Shown here one piece after another: positions 1-4,919 of a DNA stretch of 6,770 bases. The translations under genes were made by a program, and so were the position numbers. The notes under the pieces were generated by a model, which had not been told where the DNA came from, ran no database searches, and saw only the letters and a list, made by a program, of their open reading frames with translations. Origin of the DNA: Flammeovirgaceae bacterium (lineage in GTDB: Bacteria; Bacteroidota; Bacteroidia; Cytophagales; Cyclobacteriaceae); contig QIEB01000668.1 of the NCBI GenBank assembly GCA_003229495.1, positions 1-6,770 of the forward strand, written 5' to 3'. Position 1 is the first letter of the stretch. The number at the start of each line of letters is the position of its first letter.

Positions 1-458
1 CGAAAGATCCGCCAGCATTAAATTCCTTTGATTTTACCTGAGAACTAAGAGCATTTTAAAGCCGAGTTTTTACACGGCCTCGGTCGAAAGCAGTCATTGG
101 AGCTGCCCAAAAATATAAAAGTCAAACAGGAATTCCGAAGTTAAATAAAACGCAGGTTTTTATTAACCTATTAGCTGACTTCACCCTACTTGTTTCCATT
201 TAACCATTTTCGTGTTCGCTGCTCCTCAAAATTGTTGATTTTCTGAAACAGCTGTGGGCGCCTACTCTTGCTTTCCCTCCCGCCGCCAACCATCTTTTCA
301 CGGATAAAATGATTGTTCTGTTAAAATAAGGCCTTGTTGATGCTTCGTTCCTCAAATACTAGAGCGGATTATTTATTCTTCAAAAAAACCTTGATCTGCT
401 TTGTTAAGAGTAGATTAATCACGTTATTAATCACGTGACTTATTAAGTAAGACCAGTT
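1..458. other. Gene-free left flank with possible decayed fragments
   Basis: No open frame here has a good start together with a recognisable product. Three things can be seen. A minus-strand stretch around 61-104 reads MTAFDRGRVKTRL before a stop, with an interrupted open frame before it; it looks like the edge of an insertion sequence or dispersed repeat, but no full element or terminal repeat pair is visible. A second minus-strand frame, from about 364 to 186, is broken by one TAA at 321-323 and ends in a basic stretch that includes QLFQKINNFEEQRTRKWLNG; an ATG at 293 would give 35 codons. Short imperfect inverted repeats occur at 62-83 (CCGAG/CTCGG) and 154-169 (AGGTT/AACCT). I see no tRNA, CRISPR or clear terminator. 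The likeliest reading is intergenic DNA with eroded mobile or gene remnants. Confidence 0.4.
414..438 (+). promoter_or_regulatory. Direct repeat plus palindrome upstream of AbrB-like gene (candidate operator)
   Basis: ATTAATCACGT occurs twice, at 414-424 and 426-436, a 12-bp period close to one helical turn. The second copy runs into a perfect palindrome, TCACGTGA, at 431-438. TTAAT (415-419) and ATTAA (426-430) also form an inverted repeat. The block lies 20 bp before the AbrB-like start at 459. A weak promoter-like pair, TTGTTA at 401-406 and TTATTA at 424-429 with 17-bp spacing, would place the -10 inside the repeats. Such a layout suits autorepression by the downstream DNA-binding protein, but this is inferred from position and symmetry only. 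Confidence 0.4.
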
Positions 459-662
459 ATGGCCAGAAGATCATTAGCAGAAAGAGAAATCCGCAGTTTA
501 ACCAAAGCATCGGGAGGAAGGAGTTACACGGTTACCATTCCTTTGGAGTACATTAAAAAACTCAAATGGCGGGCAAAACAAAAACTGGAAGTTACCATGT
601 ACCGAGATAGGATCATTATCAAAGACTGGAAACCACCTTCCCTACGGTCTGGAAAAAAGTGA
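459..662 (+). CDS. AbrB/MazE/SpoVT-type swapped-hairpin DNA-binding protein, 67 aa
   Basis: A small basic protein, probably a transcriptional regulator or the antitoxin-like component of a module. The core runs roughly from residue 17 to 56: a Ser/Gly-rich lead-in (SGGRSYTVTIP), a helix with EYIKKLKW, then a KQKLEVTMYRDRIIIKDW strand pair. This is the pattern of the AbrB/SpoVT swapped-hairpin fold, which binds DNA as a dimer. The N-terminal 16 residues and the C-terminal tail (SLRSGKK) are rich in Arg and Lys. The ATG at 459 is the only sensible start; no strong ribosome binding site precedes it. The next gene starts 77 bp downstream, so co-transcription is possible but not shown. Its style (RSLAEREIRSLTK at the N-terminus and KDWK at the end) recalls short AbrB proteins I associate with Patescibacteria, a memory-based impression. 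Family assignment is fairly sure; the target and role are unknown. Confidence 0.7.
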   Translation: MARRSLAEREIRSLTKASGGRSYTVTIPLEYIKKLKWRAKQKLEVTMYRDRIIIKDWKPPSLRSGKK

Positions 663-672
663 GTGTGATCAT

Positions 673-689
673 CCTTTCCACTAGAAAGG
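673..689 (+). terminator. Short hairpin after AbrB-like gene
   Basis: CCTTTC (673-678) and GAAAGG (684-689) can pair as a 6-bp stem with a 5-nt loop, 11 bp after the AbrB-like stop codon. No T-run follows, so an intrinsic terminator is doubtful. It could instead be a small attenuator or an mRNA 3' structure. Confidence 0.2.
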
Positions 690-706
690 CCTTATCAATA
701 GGCAAA

Positions 707-716
707 TTACTAGTAA
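707..716. promoter_or_regulatory. Perfect 10-bp palindrome before the 65-aa gene
   Basis: TTACTAGTAA is a perfect palindrome that ends 23 bp before the ATG at 740, inside an AT-rich leader where a promoter for the two-gene pair would be expected. It could be an operator. A 10-bp palindrome in AT-rich DNA can also arise by chance, and no second copy was seen in the window. Confidence 0.2.
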
Positions 717-739
717 ATTATATTCATTAAATTAACACA

Positions 740-937
740 ATGAATACCCGTACAATATATTACATCGATGAAAAAGAAGATTATCTAGCCAATGAAGTAG
801 CATGGGCTTTAACCAGAACACTGGATCAGAATTTAGAATTTTTTTGCGCAACGGTAATAGCGAACTATGCCATGATGAACATTGATGTATCAAATTATCC
901 AGTGACAAGAAAGATTTACTATATAGAAGATGAATAG
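740..937 (+). CDS. Small acidic protein of unknown function, 65 aa
   Basis: I cannot name a characterised family. The protein has no signal peptide or membrane segment and is acidic. Its two ends are near-copies: RTIYYIDE at residues 4-11 and RKIYYIEDE at 57-65. Between them lies a probable helical core (DYLANEVAWALTRTLDQN, then ATVIANYAMMNIDVSNYP). The terminal copies could form paired strands. Its stop codon overlaps the start of the nucleotidyltransferase gene by 8 bp (ATGAATAG, 930-937), which implies translational coupling. A small gene directly coupled to an MNT-like enzyme suggests an antitoxin or accessory partner, but that is inference from context. The ordered codons, tight coupling and protein-like composition argue for a real gene over a chance ORF. 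The long minus-strand frame at 732-1046 overlies it and was judged a shadow. Confidence 0.65.
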   Translation: MNTRTIYYIDEKEDYLANEVAWALTRTLDQNLEFFCATVIANYAMMNIDVSNYPVTRKIYYIEDE

Positions 938-1424
938 GTCTAATAATAAACTTCCCTCGCACTTTAGAGATTTTATTATTGAACTTAATAAACATGAAGC
1001 AGAATATCTGCTGGTTGGGGGCTATGCCCTTGGTGTTTATGGACACATACGGGCTACCAACGATCTCGATATTTATATCAACGCCACTGAAGAAAATGCC
1101 ACAAAAATGGTCAATGCCTGTGTTGACTACGGAATTCCAGTAGATAGTATCAAAAGAGACATGTTTATGGGACCTAAGATGATTGGTATTGGCCAGCCTC
1201 CCTTAAGGATTGAAATAATCAAGAAATTGGATATTGATTTTAAATACGCCTTTCAAAGAGCCCAAAAAGTAACAGTTGATGACATAAAAATCAATGTTAT
1301 TGATCTGGATGATTTAATTCAACTCAAAAAAGCTGCAATCAAAGGCCGCAGTAAATCCAGGGATAGTGAAGATTTATCTTTCTTAGAAAAACTAAAAAAC
1401 AAAAATGGGAGCAGTAAAAAGTAG
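930..1424 (+). CDS. MNT-like nucleotidyltransferase (DUF6036/AbiEii-like), 164 aa
   Basis: A minimal nucleotidyltransferase of the polymerase-beta superfamily. The catalytic signature is visible: GGYALGVYG at residues 30-38 (the GG/GS motif), D45 and D47 in NDLDIYI, and a third acidic position E95 in LRIEII. The C-terminal part (LDDLIQLKKAAIKGRSKSRDSEDLSFLEKL) matches the DLxxLKxAAxR.KDxxDLxxL ending common to this group. Related proteins transfer nucleotides to RNA or protein targets and include toxins or antitoxins of AbiE-type and HEPN/MNT modules; which role applies here cannot be told from sequence. No HEPN partner is present; the coupled 65-aa protein is the only close neighbour. The start at 930 overlaps the upstream stop, and no other Met occurs before the catalytic motif. 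The gene ends 6 bp from the convergent coxF stop. Confidence 0.78.
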   Translation: MNRSNNKLPSHFRDFIIELNKHEAEYLLVGGYALGVYGHIRATNDLDIYINATEENATKMVNACVDYGIPVDSIKRDMFMGPKMIGIGQPPLRIEIIKKLDIDFKYAFQRAQKVTVDDIKINVIDLDDLIQLKKAAIKGRSKSRDSEDLSFLEKLKNKNGSSKK

Positions 1425-1430
1425 TCCCTT

Positions 1431-2306
1431 TTAACTCCGTACAAGGTATTTCTCCGGTTCCCGTTCAAATGCAGTTCTGCATCCCTCACAACAGAAGTAA
1501 TAGACTGTATCCTGATGTTCAAATAGGTATTTCGCATTATCAACCGTTACCTTCATGCCACATATTGGATCAATTGCCTGTTCAGGTAGTTTTTCAACAG
1601 GGTCTTCCACGTGCTGCTCACGAACGCTCATTACAATTTCTGCCAATATACTCAGAGCTATTTCCTCCGGACTACGGGCTTTAATGTCCAAACCAGCAGG
1701 GGCCTTTATTTTGCTTAATTGCTTTTTGGAAACTCCTTGGCTCAGTAGAATTTCCTTAACAGCATCCGCTTTTTTTCTACTGGCAACAAATCCCAGGTAT
1801 GAAGGATTAGCTTGCAACGCCCTTTCCAGGGCCGCTTCGTCACCGTCTCCCTGTGTTGCCACCACCATATAAATATTGCTTGATTGGCTGATGGCATTGT
1901 CATCAGGCTCAGTTAGCACCTCATAATCAAGCGCTTTACTGAGCGTTTTTAGACTCTGAGCAATTGCCGACTTTCCCAATATCACAATTTGTGTTTTTGG
2001 ACGCACCGGTTCCAAATATACATCCAAGGTTCCACCACTATGACAGGTCATCTTACGTTTCATTATTTTATCATCTAAGTTATCTGGTTCAGGAGTGATC
2101 CGGATCATTTTTAGTGCTTCTTCCACCACTATTGATTGACTACATCCACCCGCTACCCAGCCCCATAGCTCACCGTCCCCAGTTACAATAGCTCTATCCC
2201 CCGGTTTGCCTGAAATGGGGCTCTTATAGTTTATCACTACGGCAATGACGAATGATCTACCTTCATCAATTAGTTTTTGAGATTGCTTGATATACTTATT
2301 GAACAT
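1431..2306 (-). CDS. coxF: CoxF: XdhC-family CO dehydrogenase maturation factor with C-terminal YHS domain, 291 aa
   Basis: A maturation protein for the molybdenum-copper CO dehydrogenase. The XdhC/CoxI N-terminal domain covers roughly residues 10-90, with VAGGCSQ (C55) and TCHSGG (C88). A Rossmann-like XdhC C-terminal domain follows: VILGKSAIAQ near 108-117, a VVATQGDGDE segment near 148-157 and AGLDIKA near 204-210. Residues 246-288 form a YHS domain (DPICGM, then YYFCCEGC, ending EPEKYL) with four cysteines. In A. carboxidovorans, CoxF acts with CoxE in copper insertion into the active site; XdhC proteins generally handle or protect molybdenum cofactor. The frame is open back to 2366, but the ATG at 2306 begins the domain naturally and overlaps the coxE stop by 11 bp, so it is preferred; no Shine-Dalgarno is seen. 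The name coxF rather than coxI rests on its place after coxE. Confidence 0.87.
   Translation of the reverse strand: MFNKYIKQSQKLIDEGRSFVIAVVINYKSPISGKPGDRAIVTGDGELWGWVAGGCSQSIVVEEALKMIRITPEPDNLDDKIMKRKMTCHSGGTLDVYLEPVRPKTQIVILGKSAIAQSLKTLSKALDYEVLTEPDDNAISQSSNIYMVVATQGDGDEAALERALQANPSYLGFVASRKKADAVKEILLSQGVSKKQLSKIKAPAGLDIKARSPEEIALSILAEIVMSVREQHVEDPVEKLPEQAIDPICGMKVTVDNAKYLFEHQDTVYYFCCEGCRTAFEREPEKYLVRS
1434..1571 (-). other. YHS domain at the CoxF C-terminus
   Basis: This segment encodes residues 246-291 of CoxF. The DPxCGM opening, the YYFC core with a further Cys pair (C272, C273 and C276), and the FxxxPxxYL ending are the YHS family hallmarks. YHS domains occur in copper-transporting P-type ATPases and other metal-related proteins, and are thought to bind metal through these cysteines. 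A linker rich in Glu and Pro (about residues 230-245) separates it from the XdhC part. Confidence 0.85.
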
Positions 2307-3426
2307 TTTGTAAATGTTTTTCCAATTCCAAAAGACTCTCCAGGTTGTGTGCGGAACTGAAAACATCCACCAGGGGTAGTGCCGAGGCCATTCCCTTAGC
2401 TGTGGGTTGAAAGCCTTTCGTTCCTTTCAGGGGGTTCAGCCAAATCAACTTTTTAGTTCTTTTAGATACCAGTTCCTTCTTTAGTGACTCCGTGTTCCCT
2501 GTATCAAGTCCATCACTAAGAATTAACACTATGCTCTGCCGGGACAGTGCATATTTCGCATATCTCTGGTTGAATTCCTGAAAACAGGCTCCCATGGTGG
2601 TGCCGCTGGACCATCCTTCTGCCCTTTCAGTTAGCTCTTTCAATTTTGTTGAGAATTTTCCTCTTTTTACAATATCGGTTATATAATGTAACCTGGTACT
2701 GAACAAAAAAGATTCGACTTGTTGAAAATTTTGTTGTATGGCATAAACAAATCGCAACAGGTAAAAGCTATACTTGTCCATGGAACCGCTGACGTCCAGA
2801 AACATTACCAACCGGGGCTTGTGGGGTTTACGTCGTTTAAATGCTAGTCTCCAGGGATCCCCTCCTGAACTAATGTTCTTTCGGATGGTTCGCCTGATAT
2901 TAATCTGCCCTTGCTTACTGCTTTCCTTTAGCCGGCGTGATAATCTTTTATTCATTTCACGCCATAGTTCCTGAGCCAATGCTTCCAATTCTTCCCCATC
3001 TACTTCCGACACTTTTGAAAAATCTGTTCGTTGTAATCGCTCCCGTGCATTGGCCCCCGTCACCTCCCTGCTTTCTCTGGTAGTTTCCTTACCATTATTG
3101 TGACTATTGCCCAACCAGATCAATGAAGAAGACTGTTCCTTACTCCGCAACTGCTGCGATACCTCGATTTTACTGCGAACTCTTTTGGCATCTCCTTTCC
3201 AAAAAGCATCGAAGTGATAGTCGAATTGATCTACATCATCTTTTGAGTTACAGAATATGGACCTGCTGACTACTTTTACATTGAACTCACTCGGTACCCC
3301 AATAGACTCCACTGCCTGTAAAGCATCCAGTGTTTCTTGTACCCCGGAGTTCAATCCTTCACCTCGGAGGTATCTTGAAAAATTTATCAAGTGTTGGTCA
3401 ATAGGGCTGTAAAGGGAAGATGCCAT
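2296..3426 (-). CDS. coxE: CoxE: VWA/MIDAS maturation factor of CO dehydrogenase, 376 aa
   Basis: CoxE-like proteins pair with MoxR-type ATPases. In A. carboxidovorans, CoxE is needed with CoxF to load copper into the CuSMoO2 site. The C-terminal half is a von Willebrand factor A domain with an intact MIDAS metal site: FLDVSGSM (D211, S213, S215), then the SSGTTMG threonine loop, then LILSDGLD. The N-terminal half (about 1-200) is the charged, helical CoxE region, with a basic stretch (RRTIRKN, KRRKPHKP) just before the VWA domain. The ATG at 3426 begins 2 nt after the coxD stop codon (3429-3431). An in-frame TTG two codons earlier would overlap that stop; I prefer the ATG. No Shine-Dalgarno is visible, so re-initiation after coxD is likely. 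It ends overlapping coxF by 11 bp. Confidence 0.92.
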   Translation of the reverse strand: MASSLYSPIDQHLINFSRYLRGEGLNSGVQETLDALQAVESIGVPSEFNVKVVSRSIFCNSKDDVDQFDYHFDAFWKGDAKRVRSKIEVSQQLRSKEQSSSLIWLGNSHNNGKETTRESREVTGANARERLQRTDFSKVSEVDGEELEALAQELWREMNKRLSRRLKESSKQGQINIRRTIRKNISSGGDPWRLAFKRRKPHKPRLVMFLDVSGSMDKYSFYLLRFVYAIQQNFQQVESFLFSTRLHYITDIVKRGKFSTKLKELTERAEGWSSGTTMGACFQEFNQRYAKYALSRQSIVLILSDGLDTGNTESLKKELVSKRTKKLIWLNPLKGTKGFQPTAKGMASALPLVDVFSSAHNLESLLELEKHLQNVQ

Positions 3427-3428
3427 GT

Positions 3429-4307
3429 TCAAGAAGAAAGCTGTTGGGTAAACATTTCAGACTGCACCAACTTATCAATATCATCTGTAGATTTTAGCAA
3501 ACATCCGATGGTAGTTTTTACCGCTTGCTGATCCAGATGGCTCTTGCCGATGGTAAACAAGCTCAAGGCCCAATCCAGGGTTTCAGCCACTCCGGGGGTT
3601 TTTTCCAAATGCATGTTCCGCAATGATTGCACGAACTGAACCACTTGCAGTTGTAGTTGCTCACTAATTTCAGGGAGTTTTTGTTGCACAATTTCCAATT
3701 CTTTCTCCGCCGTTGGGTAATCTAACCAGTAATACAGGCATCTTCTTTTAAGCGCATCGCTAAGTTCCCGGGTTCTATTGGATGTAAGTACTACCAATGG
3801 TATGTTCCGGGCTTTTATGGTCCCCAACTCCGGGACTGATATTTGGTAAACAGATAGCAGTTCCAGTAGAAACGCCTCAAACTCTTCATCGCTACGATCA
3901 ATTTCATCGATCAAAAGTACCGGAGACTCATCCTGCGAGATGGACTGTAACAAGGGGCGCTCTAAAAGGAATTCTTTACTAAATATGTGGCGCTCTTTCT
4001 CCTCTTCACTTTTGTCACTTTGTTCCTGGATTTTTATGGCCAATAGTTGTTTTTGATAGTTCCACTCATAAGCCGATGCTGCCAGGTCTAGTCCTTCATA
4101 ACACTGCAGACGAATAAGCCGATTGTTTAAGATTTCAGACAAAGCCAGCGCCAATTCCGTTTTGCCTACTCCGGCTGGACCTTCGATTAATAGTGGCCTT
4201 TGAAGTTTGTACATTAAGAATACAATGGTGGCCAACTCCCGGTCCACCACGTAATTATAATCCCTAAATCCACGCTCAAAAGCCTCTATGTCTTTCATAA
4301 CCTTCAT
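3429..4307 (-). CDS. coxD: CoxD: MoxR-family AAA+ ATPase for CO dehydrogenase maturation, 292 aa
   Basis: An AAA+ chaperone-like ATPase. In A. carboxidovorans, CoxD is required for sulfuration of the molybdenum site, before copper is added. Visible motifs (numbered from the chosen start): Walker A GPAGVGKT at 43-50, Walker B VLLIDEID with D134/E135, sensor 1 VVLTSNR with N177, and an arginine-finger region ALKRRC near 185-190. The length fits the CoxD family. The frame stays open to an ATG at 4343, but those 12 extra residues (MVRRLKIHEFCS) only read the coxG 3' end in another frame. The ATG at 4307 (MKVMKDIEAF) or 4298 (MKDIEAF) fits the family better; I chose 4307, 10 bp after the coxG stop. 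MoxR ATPases usually work with a VWA partner, here CoxE encoded next door. Confidence 0.93.
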   Translation of the reverse strand: MKVMKDIEAFERGFRDYNYVVDRELATIVFLMYKLQRPLLIEGPAGVGKTELALALSEILNNRLIRLQCYEGLDLAASAYEWNYQKQLLAIKIQEQSDKSEEEKERHIFSKEFLLERPLLQSISQDESPVLLIDEIDRSDEEFEAFLLELLSVYQISVPELGTIKARNIPLVVLTSNRTRELSDALKRRCLYYWLDYPTAEKELEIVQQKLPEISEQLQLQVVQFVQSLRNMHLEKTPGVAETLDWALSLFTIGKSHLDQQAVKTTIGCLLKSTDDIDKLVQSEMFTQQLSS

Positions 4308-4317
4308 AGAACAAAAT

Positions 4318-4905
4318 TCATGAATCTTTAGGCGCCTTACCAAATAGTTTTAGCATGGAGCTCCATATCATAGAAAAGAACAATGAAACCGCATTGAGTG
4401 GTTTCGCCTCTTCAGGCAGGGGGCCCTCGTTACTGATAGCGCCATCTGCTACGGCCTGAAGTTGATTTTTAAAATTGGATAAGAACTGCTCAAAAACCAT
4501 GTCAGAAACATCAACAATCATCCGTGATCCAAATTGTGCCAACTTTCCGGTAATGCTGATTTCCATATTATTGGTCACTTCTGTAGTTTGATTTCCGTTG
4601 TCCACAAGATTCCCGGTTAGCACCATATCCGCGCTACCTTTACCCTTGGTGTCCACTCCTTTGCCATGAATTTCCATGGTATGTGTAGCCTCATCTAGCT
4701 GAACCAACTTTATTTGACCATTAAAACTGGTCACTACCGGGCCTATCTTCATGGTGACCGCACCTTTGTAGTTTTGATCATCTATTTTTTCAGTCAGCTT
4801 AGCTCCAGGAACACAGGTAACGATCTTCGTTGGGTCGCTCAAAAAATTCCACACTTCATTTATGGGCCTTTCTACCAGAAAGGTCTTATTAATATTCGTT
4901 TTCAT
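4318..4905 (-). CDS. coxG: CoxG: SRPBCC-fold membrane-associated CO dehydrogenase accessory protein, 195 aa
   Basis: A START/SRPBCC-fold protein of the CoxG family. The body (about 1-150) has the expected pattern: FLVERPINEVWNFLSDP, then CVPGAKLTE, KIGPVVTSFNG and a long strand region ending SITGKLAQFGSRMI. The C-terminus (about 168-190) is a separate hydrophobic or amphipathic stretch (LNAVSLFFSMIWSSMLKLFG) followed by charged residues, suited to tethering the protein to the inner face of the membrane. Recent work on mycobacterial CoxG indicates that it carries quinone from the membrane to CO dehydrogenase, linking CO oxidation to respiration; the same role is inferred here. The ATG at 4905 follows the coxL stop by 12 bp, with a fair ribosome binding site overlapping that stop. 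It sits directly after coxL, whereas the A. carboxidovorans order has coxDEF between them. Confidence 0.9.
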   Translation of the reverse strand: MKTNINKTFLVERPINEVWNFLSDPTKIVTCVPGAKLTEKIDDQNYKGAVTMKIGPVVTSFNGQIKLVQLDEATHTMEIHGKGVDTKGKGSADMVLTGNLVDNGNQTTEVTNNMEISITGKLAQFGSRMIVDVSDMVFEQFLSNFKNQLQAVADGAISNEGPLPEEAKPLNAVSLFFSMIWSSMLKLFGKAPKDS

Positions 4906-4914
4906 ATTTTCTAT

Positions 4915-4919
4915 TCCTT
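4915..4919 (-). promoter_or_regulatory. Ribosome binding site of coxG overlapping coxL stop
   Basis: On the minus strand the junction reads TAAGGAATAGAAAATATG. AAGGA overlaps the coxL TAA stop and lies 9 nt before the coxG ATG. This is the clearest Shine-Dalgarno-like site in the cox genes of this window and supports the chosen coxG start and translational coupling to coxL. Confidence 0.6.

Noticed and set aside
154..169. AGGTT/AACCT hairpin as a terminator
   Set aside because: Five-bp AT-rich stem with no gene clearly ending before it.
732..1046. Minus-strand open frame of 104 codons
   Set aside because: It overlies the 65-aa gene and the start of the nucleotidyltransferase, and its product has no family features; it is a shadow of the plus-strand genes.
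1402..1432. GGGA/TCCC inverted repeat followed by TTTT at the convergent junction as a bidirectional terminator
   Set aside because: The stem has only four GC-rich pairs, a 14-nt loop and a bulge; too weak to call.
2307..2366. Upstream extension of coxF to the ATG at 2366
   Set aside because: The 20 extra residues only read the end of coxE in another frame and do not look like the start of an XdhC domain.
4308..4343. Upstream extension of coxD to the ATG at 4343
   Set aside because: It overlaps the coxG 3' end and adds residues not expected in CoxD; the ATG at 4307 or 4298 fits better.
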